Assembly: GCA_965203605.1 (NCBI GenBank)
Contig: OZ241902.1
Coordinates: 1,488,001 to 1,552,000, forward strand
Reading direction: 5' to 3'
Source: JAPOUP01 sp965203605
Lineage (GTDB): Bacteria > Pseudomonadota > Alphaproteobacteria > Rhodobacterales > Rhodobacteraceae
Length of the DNA: 64,000 nucleotides
Below are positions 41,999 to 51,526 of the stretch, in pieces (within the stretch, counting starts at the first letter, position 1; each line of letters begins with the position of its first letter). The notes under the pieces are model-generated. The model ran no database searches. It was not told the origin of the DNA and worked only from the letters and a program-made list of their open reading frames with translations. The position numbers and the translations under genes were made by a program.

Positions 41999-43792
41999 AT
42001 GATTCAGTCGTTCGAAACCAGAACAGTGCCCGAACAGGGACCACCGCGACTTGCCGCCCTTCGGAAGGAAGTCGCAAAGGAAGGGTTAGACGGTTTTCTG
42101 GTTCCCCGCGCAGATGCGCACCAGGGTGAGTTCGTCGCCGCCAGCGACGAGCGCCTCGCATGGCTTACCGGCTTCACGGGTTCCGCTGGCCTCTGCATCG
42201 CACTGCCGGACACTGCAGGTCTGTTTGTCGACGGGCGTTACCGGATTCAGGCATCAATGCAGACGGCTGATGATTTCAGCACGGTCAGCCTGCCGGACAC
42301 CAAGCCTGGAGACTGGTTGGTTGAGTCACTTCCAGACGGTGGTAAGGTCGGCTTCGATCCCTGGCTGCATACCTCAAGGGAAATCGAGACACTCAGGAAG
42401 CGATTGGCGGACACATCCGTGAAATTGCTTGAGACCAACAATCTGATTGACCGGATATGGCATGATCGACCGAAACGACCTGCCGAGCCGGTTCGCAAGC
42501 ATCCAAAGGAACTGGCGGGCGAAGGCGACGAATCAAAGCGTGGACGCGTTTCAGACTGCCTGCGAAAGGCTGGCCATAGGGCAACCGTGCTCACCCTTCC
42601 TGATTCGATCTGCTGGCTGCTGAATATCCGAGGCGGTGACGTTCCGCATACTCCTGTCACACTTGCCTTTGCGATCCTGCATGACACCGGCCAGACCCAA
42701 TTGTTCTCCGACCCCGAAAAGTTTGATGATCTCGGAACGGACCCAGCCATCACCATCGCGCCATGGGATGAGTTCGAAGCCGCACTTGAATCCCTTGAAG
42801 GACCGGTTCTGCTCGACCGGTCATCCATTCCGTTCGCAGTGACGAGGATCCTGCATTCACGGGACATTGGCTTCGTTCTGGATCAGGATCCATGTGTACT
42901 GCCAAAATCCCGCAAAAATGCCGCCGAAATTGAAGGCGCTCGGTCCGCGCATCTCCGCGACGCTGCGGCAATGTGCGAGTTTCTTGCCTGGCTGGAAACC
43001 GAAGCTCCCTCGGGGAATCTCACGGAGATCGATGTTGTCCGCAGACTGGAGGAATTCCGCGTCGCCACCAACGCTCTGCAAGACATCTCGTTTGAGACGA
43101 TATGTGCGTCTGGGCTTCATGGCGCGATCGTTCACTACCGGGTCACCGAGCATACGAACCGGCGAATCCAGTCAGGTGAATTGTTACTGGTGGACTCAGG
43201 CGGTCAATATCCCGACGGCACAACGGACGTCACACGGACCATCGCCATAGGATCCCCAACGACCCTTCAAAGGCAGTGTTTCACAAAGGTGCTTCAAGGG
43301 CTGATCGCCATCTCTACGGCGAGGTGGCCAGAGGGGCTCGCAGGACGTGATCTGGACACCCTTGCCCGCACCGAGCTATGGCGAGCAGGGCTCGACTACG
43401 ATCATGGAACCGGGCACGGAGTCGGCTCCTACCTAGGTGTGCACGAGGGTCCGCAGCGGTTGGCACGGTCGTCAGCGACTCCATTGGAACCGGGAATGAT
43501 ACTGTCCAATGAACCCGGCTACTATCGCAAGGACCAGTTTGGAATTCGAATCGAGAATCTGGTTGCCGTGCGGGTCGCACCTAAGCCGGAGTCAGGTGAT
43601 GACCGGTCGATGCTGGAGTTCGAAACCCTAACGTGGGTACCGATTGATCTCCGTCTTTTGGAGGCGAGCCTTCTGACCAACCGCGAAAGGGCATGGCTGA
43701 ACCGCTATCACCGGACCGTGCATCGGAAAGTGGATGGTTTGCTGGGCAATCGAGCCCGGAACTGGCTGAGCGAAGCCACCCGACCGATCTGA
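41999..43792 (+). CDS. Xaa-Pro aminopeptidase (aminopeptidase P, M24B)
   Basis: 597 residues from ATG 41999, preceded by AGGAGGGA at 7-8 nt, a strong ribosome site; this is the three-domain eukaryote-like APP size. Two creatinase-type N-terminal domains (LRKEVAKEGLDGFLVPRADA opens the first) precede the pita-bread fold. Metal ligands are visible as LLLVDSGGQYPDGTTDVTRT (two Asp), the GTGHGVGSYLGVHEGP stretch (His) and the two Glu in ILSNEPGYY and RIENLVAV. It removes N-terminal residues before proline. Confidence 0.93.
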   Translation: MIQSFETRTVPEQGPPRLAALRKEVAKEGLDGFLVPRADAHQGEFVAASDERLAWLTGFTGSAGLCIALPDTAGLFVDGRYRIQASMQTADDFSTVSLPDTKPGDWLVESLPDGGKVGFDPWLHTSREIETLRKRLADTSVKLLETNNLIDRIWHDRPKRPAEPVRKHPKELAGEGDESKRGRVSDCLRKAGHRATVLTLPDSICWLLNIRGGDVPHTPVTLAFAILHDTGQTQLFSDPEKFDDLGTDPAITIAPWDEFEAALESLEGPVLLDRSSIPFAVTRILHSRDIGFVLDQDPCVLPKSRKNAAEIEGARSAHLRDAAAMCEFLAWLETEAPSGNLTEIDVVRRLEEFRVATNALQDISFETICASGLHGAIVHYRVTEHTNRRIQSGELLLVDSGGQYPDGTTDVTRTIAIGSPTTLQRQCFTKVLQGLIAISTARWPEGLAGRDLDTLARTELWRAGLDYDHGTGHGVGSYLGVHEGPQRLARSSATPLEPGMILSNEPGYYRKDQFGIRIENLVAVRVAPKPESGDDRSMLEFETLTWVPIDLRLLEASLLTNRERAWLNRYHRTVHRKVDGLLGNRARNWLSEATRPI

Positions 43793-44280
43793 CACAGGTG
43801 TCGGCGATGCCAGACGAACCAGTCATCTGGGAGGATCCTGCAGCCCAACGCCGATCTGGGCACGCAGTCAGGAAAAGTGACGCAGGATCAACCGGCCAAA
43901 CCATCTGCCCGAGTTCATTCGGGGGGTGATTTCAAAGACGGCATCAAACAACTTCAAATTGCCGCCTGACCAAGGCCGTTACCAACTTTTGAGCATAGCT
44001 CACAACAACGTTCGGGAACCACTGCATGGCAAAGTGGATTCGCAGTGACTTTGTGTTTACACCCGCCTATTATCAAACAGGTTGAGTTTTTCATTGGACC
44101 AATCAGACAAGCTAGGTACGTCTCAAAGAAGTATATCGGACAATCCTATGACTGATATGTCTTCATCAGCAAGTTCTGTAAGGAATCTCTAGCTGCTGAT
44201 CACCTGTGCTTCTAAATCGCGTCTGGTTTAGGACTTCACCTGAAAGCTCTGGGACCATCGGATTCACATTGCAGGGACTG
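43793..44280. other. About 490 bp without a recognisable gene, A+T-rich
   Basis: From about 43930 the base composition drops to A+T-rich. No coding or RNA signal seen. It forms the left border of the AroM/hydantoinase/transport block. Confidence 0.45.
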
Positions 44281-44961
44281 TCAAATGCCCAACAGTTCCG
44301 CCACCACATGCGCTGTCGCACTCGACGCAACGACGGCCGGCACATCGTACGTCTTTCGAACCCGCAGCCGCGTTGCGTGGCTGTAGCTGATGCAGTCATA
44401 TGCGACGACATCCGGGGCCAGATCGCGCATCCGGTTTGCAACCTGATCGATCTCCGCCTCCGATGCATCCGGAGCAAGGGAAATAACAGACGGATCGAAT
44501 CCGCTTGCCCTCCATCGGTCCACTGCAAGGGCAGCCTGCTGCTGTTTTGGAATAAAGACGCCCAAATTGCGTGCCAGAGGCCCCAATCCGCGAACCGTAT
44601 TCAGAAGGACATCGGAAGCGGCAATGATCCGGTTTTGCGTGAGTTCATCAAATCTTCCGGTACAGCAAAGCACATCGACGCGTCCTTTGCAGGGTTTATG
44701 CGTCGCGAGACGGTCATGCAATTTGCCCGTGACAAAGGCTTTGGAAAGCAGTTGGGATTCACCGTTCGGCAGGATCGTGTACAGCATGTCGGCATCCGAA
44801 TTAGGCGGGTGCCCTCTAAGATCTCCGGTGTCAAGCCGATCCAGTGCACCAATCGTCCGGATCTCGCAGGTGTCTCCCAGGACCCTACGGAACTCCGCCT
44901 CAAGATCCGGTCGGGGAGAACGTCCGATGACAAAAAGATTGACAGTGGCATTACGCGTCAC
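44281..44961 (-). CDS. AroM family protein
   Basis: 226 residues, the usual AroM size. Features are the opening strand VNLFVIGRSPRPDLEAEFRR, then MLYTILPNGESQLLSKAFV and a C-terminal Rossmann-like part with DVVAYDCISYSH ending VVASSATAHVVAELLG. The family is related to Asp/Glu racemases; its reaction is not known to me. Its start overlaps the stop of the hydantoinase gene by 4 bp, forming one operon with the hydantoinase and DUF917 genes. Confidence 0.85.
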   Translation of the reverse strand: MTRNATVNLFVIGRSPRPDLEAEFRRVLGDTCEIRTIGALDRLDTGDLRGHPPNSDADMLYTILPNGESQLLSKAFVTGKLHDRLATHKPCKGRVDVLCCTGRFDELTQNRIIAASDVLLNTVRGLGPLARNLGVFIPKQQQAALAVDRWRASGFDPSVISLAPDASEAEIDQVANRMRDLAPDVVAYDCISYSHATRLRVRKTYDVPAVVASSATAHVVAELLGI

Positions 44962-46505
44962 GCCGTGGTTCCTTTCGCGGCCTCGCCGACCACCCGCACT
45001 CGGGTACGGATCGCGTGGCCAGGCAGGTAGCTCAGTGGCAGATCTTCCACTTCGATCACCTTGATCGTGTCGGGGTCGGCGCCGGAGCGAACCGCGCTGT
45101 CGATGGCATCTGATTTGGCTGCGGCGATAGCGTCTTCGCGCGACATGTCGCGATAGATCCGATCGGTCTCGCCGCTAATCTGGGCGATCGCTGCACCCAC
45201 CGCATTGGCCACCGCTTCGTGCTCGACATGCACGACCTCGGAAACGCCGGGAATCGTATCGGGGATCAGCATGGCGCCGCCGCCGACCGCCAGCAGCGGC
45301 ACCGGCTCGGCATCTGTTTTCATGCGGTCGACACTGTCAGCGATCTGCGAGTGGATCATGGCGAGCGAGGCATCGACGAATGCTTGATCGAGACCGGCGA
45401 CGCGCGACCGGTCGCCCAGCTCGAGAAGCCCGGCGGCGACCGCAATGTCGGTGCAGGTGACGGTCGAGCCGCCGAACACCAGCGCTTCCTCGGCCAGCCG
45501 GTAACCGACACTGACCGGGCCGACCGTGTGCGGCGAGCGCCGCACGATGGTGCCGCCGCCGATGGCGATCGACAGAAGGTCGGGCATGCGAAACAACGTG
45601 CGCACGCCGCCAACCTCGACGACATTGTTGGCCTCGCGCGGAAAGCCCTGAACCAGGCAGCCGATATCGGTCGTTGTGCCGCCGACGTCGCAGACCATGG
45701 CGTTGTCGATGCCGGCGAGAAGAGCGGCACCGCGCATCGAATTGGTTGGCCCGGAAGCGAAGGAATAGACAGGATATTCGCACGCCTCCTCGGCGACTAC
45801 CACCGTGCCGCAATTCAGGGTGATAAACAGTTTTGCGTTGAGGCCACTTTCGGCCACCGCGTCAACGAAGGCCTGGGTGATATCGTCGGCAAGATGCACC
45901 AACGAGGCGTTCATCAACGCGACGTTTTCGCGCTCCAGCAAACCGATGCGGCCAAGCCGGCTGGAGAGGGTGATGCGGGCGTCGGGATGTTCGTTGCGGA
46001 CGATCTCCTCGGCGCGCCTTTCGCATTCGGCGGTCAGTGGCGAGAAGGTCGCCGATATGGCGATCGAATCGACGCCGTTGCGGCGGATCGCCTGCGCGGC
46101 CCGGGCAATTTCCAGTTCGTCCATCGGCACCAGAGGGCGGCCGTCATATTCATGGCCGCCGTGCACCAGATGCACGCCGCCATTGACCTGAGCCGCGAGG
46201 TCGGCTGGCCAGTCGCAGAACGGCTTGAGGCTGGCCGAGGCAGGCAACGAGATGCGGATGGCTGCAGCGTGGCCGAGCTGACGCCGCTGAACGACAGCGT
46301 TGGTGTAGTGTGTCGTGCCGATCATCACCGCTTCGACGCCGCCGGCCGCTTCGCCGGCCTCCGCGACGATGTCCTTCAGCGCCGTGCGCACACCGGTCGT
46401 GACGTCTTCGGTGGTGAAGGTCTTGACCGCCGCCAGCACACGGGCGTCGTCGATCAGCACCGCGTCGGTGTTGGTGCCGCCGACATCGATCCCTATGCGC
46501 TTCAT
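44958..46505 (-). CDS. Hydantoinase/oxoprolinase family protein (HyuA-like)
   Basis: 515 residues. The ASKHA-type start KRIGIDVGGTNTDAVLIDD binds phosphate, and a second DVGGTTTDIG motif lies mid-protein (AMVCDVGGTTTDIGCLVQGF). This is the short HyuA type that lacks the C-terminal extension of 5-oxoprolinase. The family opens cyclic amides such as hydantoins or 5-oxoproline using ATP. It overlaps both neighbours by 4 bp, and with DUF917 and AroM it is a recurring cluster of unknown substrate. Confidence 0.9.
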   Translation of the reverse strand: MKRIGIDVGGTNTDAVLIDDARVLAAVKTFTTEDVTTGVRTALKDIVAEAGEAAGGVEAVMIGTTHYTNAVVQRRQLGHAAAIRISLPASASLKPFCDWPADLAAQVNGGVHLVHGGHEYDGRPLVPMDELEIARAAQAIRRNGVDSIAISATFSPLTAECERRAEEIVRNEHPDARITLSSRLGRIGLLERENVALMNASLVHLADDITQAFVDAVAESGLNAKLFITLNCGTVVVAEEACEYPVYSFASGPTNSMRGAALLAGIDNAMVCDVGGTTTDIGCLVQGFPREANNVVEVGGVRTLFRMPDLLSIAIGGGTIVRRSPHTVGPVSVGYRLAEEALVFGGSTVTCTDIAVAAGLLELGDRSRVAGLDQAFVDASLAMIHSQIADSVDRMKTDAEPVPLLAVGGGAMLIPDTIPGVSEVVHVEHEAVANAVGAAIAQISGETDRIYRDMSREDAIAAAKSDAIDSAVRSGADPDTIKVIEVEDLPLSYLPGHAIRTRVRVVGEAAKGTTA

Positions 46506-47623
46506 GCCGAATGCTCCTCAAACACGGTTTTGAAATCAAGGTCGAAGCCGAAGGCCCGGGGCCCGACGCTGGCGAGCCCCTGTTCGGTCAGGAACACCGA
46601 CGGTGCCGGCAACGCCACCACAGACACACGCTGGCCGAAGCGCAGGATGTCGGTGCCGATACCTTCGCCGCTGACCGAGTCGAGCACGCAGATCAAATCA
46701 GGCGTCATCACCACAGATTGGCCGTCGTGAAAGGCAACGGAGTACTCGTTTTGGAAGTGGATGACCATGTCGGTGCCAAGGTCGTCATCGAGGCCCTCGA
46801 CGGCAGCCTTGCCGCGCAGAAAGCCCTCGCTAGTGCGGCGTTCGACGTCAACCACCTTGCCGGTGAAGATTTTCTTGCCGCGGCCGGCCTTGAGCACTGC
46901 GTCGACTGGATCGGCGTGGTCACATTTGGCCTGCAAGATGGTCTCGCCCAGCCGGATCGCTTGGCTGACAGTATAGAGAATGCCGTGCTGCTTGATTTCG
47001 GCGCCGGTGCGCGGTGCCTTGCAGGTGGCGGCGATCGAGCCGATCTCTGTGCAGGCCTTGCGGCTGATGCGTTCCATCCAGCGCCAACTGGCCGCATGCG
47101 GAACGATGATCTCGTTATCGCGGATATCGGCCATGGTCAGCGGGTAGCAGCGCAGATTGGCAACCGCCACGGATGTCATCTGCGCTTCCGGATAGGCGCG
47201 GCCCATGGTGTCGGCATCGACCACCGGATAACCGGTGAGTGCAGCCACCTGCATCGGGTGTACTCCGTTGCCGCCACCGATCTCTAGGGCCATAACCGCG
47301 TCGAACTTGCGGCCGATATACTCTTCCATCATGCGCAGCGGCTTAACCGCGAATTGCGGGTCGGCGAGCCGCTCCTGGCCGACCAGCGGCGCACCCATGT
47401 TGGACAGCACCGCGACCAGCGCATCATCGGCCAGCGCCATTGGGTCGATTAGCGTCACCGTATGGCCGGCGGCGTAGAGCTGACGCATGTTCAAAAGAGT
47501 GTGATAGGGGTCGCCGCCACCGCCTGTACCGAGGATCCAGGTGCCCTTGGCCAGCGCCTCGATATCGCCTGCGGTCAGTCCCCGGGACGTCTGGCTTGGG
47601 GCCCTTTGCGCCAATGTCGTCAT
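46502..47623 (-). CDS. DUF917 domain-containing protein
   Basis: About 373 residues from ATG 47623 (MTTLAQRAPSQTSRGLTAGD); the frame is open to 47707. The hallmark WILGTGGGGDPYHTLLNMRQ, then ALEIGGGNGVHPMQVA and a C-terminal VSVVALPAPSVFLTE are typical of DUF917. These proteins nearly always sit with hydantoinase/oxoprolinase genes and are thought to act on the same substrate. First gene of the minus-strand trio, divergent from the transporter operon with about 340 bp between. Confidence 0.88.
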   Translation of the reverse strand: MTTLAQRAPSQTSRGLTAGDIEALAKGTWILGTGGGGDPYHTLLNMRQLYAAGHTVTLIDPMALADDALVAVLSNMGAPLVGQERLADPQFAVKPLRMMEEYIGRKFDAVMALEIGGGNGVHPMQVAALTGYPVVDADTMGRAYPEAQMTSVAVANLRCYPLTMADIRDNEIIVPHAASWRWMERISRKACTEIGSIAATCKAPRTGAEIKQHGILYTVSQAIRLGETILQAKCDHADPVDAVLKAGRGKKIFTGKVVDVERRTSEGFLRGKAAVEGLDDDLGTDMVIHFQNEYSVAFHDGQSVVMTPDLICVLDSVSGEGIGTDILRFGQRVSVVALPAPSVFLTEQGLASVGPRAFGFDLDFKTVFEEHSA

Positions 47624-47961
47624 ACTATCATCCTGTCGCGGCCATTTCGCCTGGAAGTGTGCGCAATGCGTGCGCAGGAATCTCAGGCGCACACCGCAAA
47701 TTGGCAAATAGAATGATCGAATGCGTCGGATAGCGCCGGCTTATGTCCGTTCGATGCCCGTTAACCAGCGGAAACAATAGAGAAATAACAAACATGCGGT
47801 GGCTTCCTATGAGCTGCATTGGCCAGGCTAATGGGCCTGATGCAACAAGATAGTTTCAGCCAATGCCGGTCATTGACAATAACGAATTTCCAGCGCCGCC
47901 GATGCCTGCAATTTTGAGGCAATTCAAGAAGCCCGACATGGGAAAACGAGAGGAGGATATC

Positions 47962-49548
47962 ATGTTCATTTCCTGGAGCCGTCTGCGTTCTGCGGTTCTC
48001 GGTGCCGCGCTGGCCATCAGCGCCGCAACAGCCGTTGAAGCCGTCGAGAAACTGGGCGACAAGCTCTATCTGGTGATCGCCGGCCGCCAGCCGGTCTCGA
48101 CCCTCGATCCGGCGCAGAAATACGACTACGCCATTCGTATGATGGTGCAGGGTCTGTATGACGGCCTGGTCAAATACGAGGGCGACCCACCGGAAATCAA
48201 GCCGTGGCTGGCCAAGAGCTGGGAGGTTTCTGACGACGGCCTCACCTGGTCCTTCCATCTGGTCGACAACGCCAAGTTCCATGACGGTTCACCGGTGAAC
48301 GCCGAGGCCGTGCGCTACTCCTTCGTCCGCACGCTGGAACTCAACAAGGGGCCGGCCTGGATGCTGCAGGACTTCCTATCTCCGGACGACATCGAGGTAG
48401 TCGATGACCACACGATCAAGTTCACACTGAACAAGCCCTACACGCCTTTCCTGTCCTTCTTGCCCTGGTGGTTCGTGGTTAATCCGGCGGTGGTCGAGGC
48501 CAATGCCGGCGACGACCGCGGACAGAGCTGGCTGAACGAGAATGCTGCGGGTTCGGGCCCCTTCAAGCTTTCGAAATTCGAGCAGGGCAAATCTTACTGG
48601 GTGGAAGTCAATGAAGACTACTGGAAAGGCTTTCCTTACGACAACGACAAGTTCGGCGGCATCATCTACAAGCTGGTGCGCGAAAGCGCCGGCCAGCGTG
48701 CCGCCCTCATCAAGGGCGAAGCGGACATCGTCGGCGGCCTGACGCCAGAAGAAATGGACAAGATCGGCGAGCGCGACGGCACCTACACGACCTCGCTGCC
48801 CGCACTGACCGCCTTCGGCCTCAAATTCAACACCCAGAACGAGCGCATGTCGGACATCAATGTGCGCAAAGCGATCGCTTACGCCTTCGACTACGAAGGC
48901 CTGATCAAGATCTTCAACGGCGAGGCAAAGCTGCAGACGAGCCCGTTCAGCGATGCCATCCAGGGGAAGATCGACGTCGCCGACATTCCGCGCCGCGACA
49001 TGGGCAAGGCCAAGGAATACCTAGCCAAATCGGCCTGGCCCGACGGCGATTTCGAGGTCGAATATGTCTACGTCCAGGGCTTCGAGGAAGAACGTCAGAT
49101 GGGTCTGATCCTGATCGACGCGCTGAGGGACCTCAATATCGACGTCAGGATGACGCCGCTGACCTGGCCGAACATGGTCGGCCGCGCTTCGGACGTCGTC
49201 ACTGCACCGGATATCATCGCCATCTTCGCGACGCCGGTTTCGACCGACCCGGACGCGGTGGCCATCCAGTACCACCCAACCTCCTTCGGCAAGTATTACG
49301 GCTCACATTTTCTTAGTGACGAGAAGCTACATGCGATGATCGAAGAGGCCCGCAACGAGGCCGACTGGGCCAAGCGCGAACCACTCTATGCGGCGATTCA
49401 GGAGCGCATTGTCGAACTGCAGCCTGAGATCTTCGGCATGATGCGCAACCGCCGCTTCGCCATCCGCGATTGGGTTCAGGGCTTTCAAGACAGCCCGATC
49501 CGCATGACCGAGGAAATTGACCTCTATCCGCTGCATATCGTAAGGTAG
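47962..49548 (+). CDS. Peptide-type ABC transporter substrate-binding protein (DppA-like)
   Basis: 528 residues from ATG 47962, with AGGAGG about 7 nt upstream; longer forms start at 47863 or 47938. A signal peptide (SAVLGAALAISAATAVEA) precedes the mature protein. SBP family 5 features are LDPAQKYDYAIRMMVQGLYD, KPWLAKSWEVSDDGLTWSFH, KFHDGSPVNAEAVRYSF and AAGSGPFKLSKFEQGK. It binds oligopeptides or other small ligands in the periplasm and delivers them to the permeases encoded just downstream. The ligand may be the substrate of the divergent hydantoinase/DUF917 genes. Confidence 0.93.
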   Translation: MFISWSRLRSAVLGAALAISAATAVEAVEKLGDKLYLVIAGRQPVSTLDPAQKYDYAIRMMVQGLYDGLVKYEGDPPEIKPWLAKSWEVSDDGLTWSFHLVDNAKFHDGSPVNAEAVRYSFVRTLELNKGPAWMLQDFLSPDDIEVVDDHTIKFTLNKPYTPFLSFLPWWFVVNPAVVEANAGDDRGQSWLNENAAGSGPFKLSKFEQGKSYWVEVNEDYWKGFPYDNDKFGGIIYKLVRESAGQRAALIKGEADIVGGLTPEEMDKIGERDGTYTTSLPALTAFGLKFNTQNERMSDINVRKAIAYAFDYEGLIKIFNGEAKLQTSPFSDAIQGKIDVADIPRRDMGKAKEYLAKSAWPDGDFEVEYVYVQGFEEERQMGLILIDALRDLNIDVRMTPLTWPNMVGRASDVVTAPDIIAIFATPVSTDPDAVAIQYHPTSFGKYYGSHFLSDEKLHAMIEEARNEADWAKREPLYAAIQERIVELQPEIFGMMRNRRFAIRDWVQGFQDSPIRMTEEIDLYPLHIVR

Positions 49549-49620
49549 GCCTGATGGCGGCCGGCGGAATCCTGCGCCGGCCGCCCTCGACGCACAGAAT
49601 TTGCTCTTACGAGTGTCCGG

Positions 49621-50631
49621 ATGCTCAGACTGATCGCCCGCCGTCTGGTGATGATGGTGCTGATGCTGGTCGGCCTTTTGGCCATCATGTTCGTCATCGC
49701 CAATATCGCCCCCGGCGATCCGGCGCGGCTTGCCGCCGGGCCCGATGCCACGGCCGAGATGGTCGAGACCATCCGCGTCGAACGCGGCCTCGACAAGCCC
49801 GTGCCGCAACGCTTCGTCATCTATCTCGGCAATGTGCTGGCCGGGGACCTAGGTACCTCGATTCATACCGGCCGCAAGGTGTTGAGCGACCTCGCCCAGT
49901 TTTTCCCGGCAACGCTGGAACTCGTGCTCTTTTCCATCGGCATGGCGATCCTGCTCGGCATTCCGCTCGGCGTGATCGCCGCCGTACTGCACAATCGGCC
50001 GGGCGACCACATCATCCGCATCCTCGGCGTCTCCGGCGTCGCCATGCCGATGTTCTGGCTCGGCCTGATGCTACAATGGTATCTGGCGCTGGAACTCGGC
50101 TGGTTTCCGCTCGGTGGCCAGCTCGACCTGATGAGCGATCCGCCAACCCGTATCACCGGACTACTGACGGTCGATGCGCTGCTCACCGGCAATCTGCCGA
50201 TCTTCGGCGAGGCCGTCTGGCACCTGTTTCTGCCGGCCCTAGCGCTGAGTTTTCCGGCGCTCGCCTCCATCATCCGCGTCAACCGCGCCGAGATGCTGGA
50301 AACCCTCAATCGCGACTTCATCACCAACGCGCGGGCGCAGGGCATAGGCCCCTTCCGCATCGTCGCGGCCTATGCGCTCAAGAACGCTCTACTGCCGACG
50401 CTGGCCATGATAGGCCTACGTTTCGGCTGGATGCTCGGCGGTACCGTGCTGGTCGAGGGCGTGTTCGACTGGCCGGGCGTCGGACTATATGCCGCCAAGG
50501 CGGCGATCAGCTCCGACTTCGAGCCGATCATGGCGGTGACGCTGATATTGGGCGGCTGCTTCATGCTCACCAATCTTTTGATTGATCTGACCTATGCGGC
50601 ACTCGACCCGCGGGTCCGGGCGCAGGTGTGA
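49621..50631 (+). CDS. Peptide-type ABC transporter permease (DppB-like)
   Basis: 336 residues with six membrane helices. The N-terminal LIARRLVMMVLMLVGLLAIM and the conserved GDPARLAAGPDATAEMVETI are DppB/OppB hallmarks. The EAA-type cytoplasmic loop lies at MLETLNRDFITNARAQG, the contact site for the ATPase. 72 bp after the binding-protein gene. Confidence 0.93.
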   Translation: MLRLIARRLVMMVLMLVGLLAIMFVIANIAPGDPARLAAGPDATAEMVETIRVERGLDKPVPQRFVIYLGNVLAGDLGTSIHTGRKVLSDLAQFFPATLELVLFSIGMAILLGIPLGVIAAVLHNRPGDHIIRILGVSGVAMPMFWLGLMLQWYLALELGWFPLGGQLDLMSDPPTRITGLLTVDALLTGNLPIFGEAVWHLFLPALALSFPALASIIRVNRAEMLETLNRDFITNARAQGIGPFRIVAAYALKNALLPTLAMIGLRFGWMLGGTVLVEGVFDWPGVGLYAAKAAISSDFEPIMAVTLILGGCFMLTNLLIDLTYAALDPRVRAQV

Positions 50632-50638
50632 GGCTGTA

Positions 50639-51526
50639 ATGAGCGACGCGACCTTTTACGAGCGCCACGAAAGCACCATCCGCGAATACCGCCGCATGGC
50701 GGCGACTTTCCACCGCTCATCCTCCGCCATCCTTGGTTTGGTAATCGTCAGCGTGTTCCTCGTCATCGCGCTGATCGGCCCGTGGATCGCGCCCTTTCCG
50801 GAGGACGCGTATGGCGCCATCCATCTGGACCAGAAACTACAGTCGCCTAGCGCCGAACACTGGTTCGGCACCGACGAGGTTGGGCTCGACATTTTCTCGC
50901 GCGTGCTCATCGGCGCGAGAGTGTCGCTGCAGATCGGCCTGATCGTCACCGCCGTCGCCATGCTGATCGGCGTGCCGCTCGGCATGCTAGCCGGCATGAG
51001 CAGCGGCTGGCTGCGCGAGGCAATCATGCGGGTCACCGACATCTTCCTGTCGATCCCCGGCCTGATCCTGGCGATCGCCATCGTCGGTGCGCTGGGGCCA
51101 GGCATCGTCAATGCCATGATCGCCCTGTCGCTGGTCTGGTGGCCGGGTTACGTCCGTCTCGTCGAAGCAAAGACCCTCTCCCTGCGCAACGAGACCTATG
51201 TCGACGCCGCCCGTTCCCTCGGAGCACCGATGCACCGCATTCTGTTCATCCATATCCTGCCCAACTGCGTGTCGCCGATCGTCGTCAAGGCCAGCATGGA
51301 CATGGGCATGGCGATCCTCGGTGCCGCCAGCCTCGGCTTTCTCGGCCTCGGCGCCCAGCCGCCCTATCCGGAATGGGGTGCCATGATCTCCATCGGCCGC
51401 AACTATCTGCCCGAATGGTGGTGGTATTCCTTCTTCCCAGGGCTAGCGATCTATCTCACCGTGCTCGGTTTCAACCTGCTCGGTGACGGCCTGCGCGACG
51501 TGCTTGATCCGAAGCAGCGCTCATGA
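50639..51526 (+). CDS. Peptide-type ABC transporter permease (DppC-like)
   Basis: 295 residues from ATG 50639, 7 nt after the dppB-like stop; upstream in-frame codons are not needed. The OppC-type N-terminal extension ends in SSAILGLVIVSVFLVIALIG, then the conserved HWFGTDEVGLDIFSRVLIGA and the EAA loop YVDAARSLGAPMHRILFIHI. Overlaps the next gene by 4 bp. Confidence 0.93.
   Translation: MSDATFYERHESTIREYRRMAATFHRSSSAILGLVIVSVFLVIALIGPWIAPFPEDAYGAIHLDQKLQSPSAEHWFGTDEVGLDIFSRVLIGARVSLQIGLIVTAVAMLIGVPLGMLAGMSSGWLREAIMRVTDIFLSIPGLILAIAIVGALGPGIVNAMIALSLVWWPGYVRLVEAKTLSLRNETYVDAARSLGAPMHRILFIHILPNCVSPIVVKASMDMGMAILGAASLGFLGLGAQPPYPEWGAMISIGRNYLPEWWWYSFFPGLAIYLTVLGFNLLGDGLRDVLDPKQRS

Noticed and set aside
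45219..46730. A 503-codon plus-strand open frame opposite the hydantoinase and DUF917 genes
   Set aside because: Antisense shadow produced by high third-position G+C; both minus-strand genes are clear family members.
49554..50585. A 343-codon frame overlapping the DppB-like gene
   Set aside because: Arg/Pro/His-rich composition without membrane helices; alternate-frame artefact over a certain permease gene.
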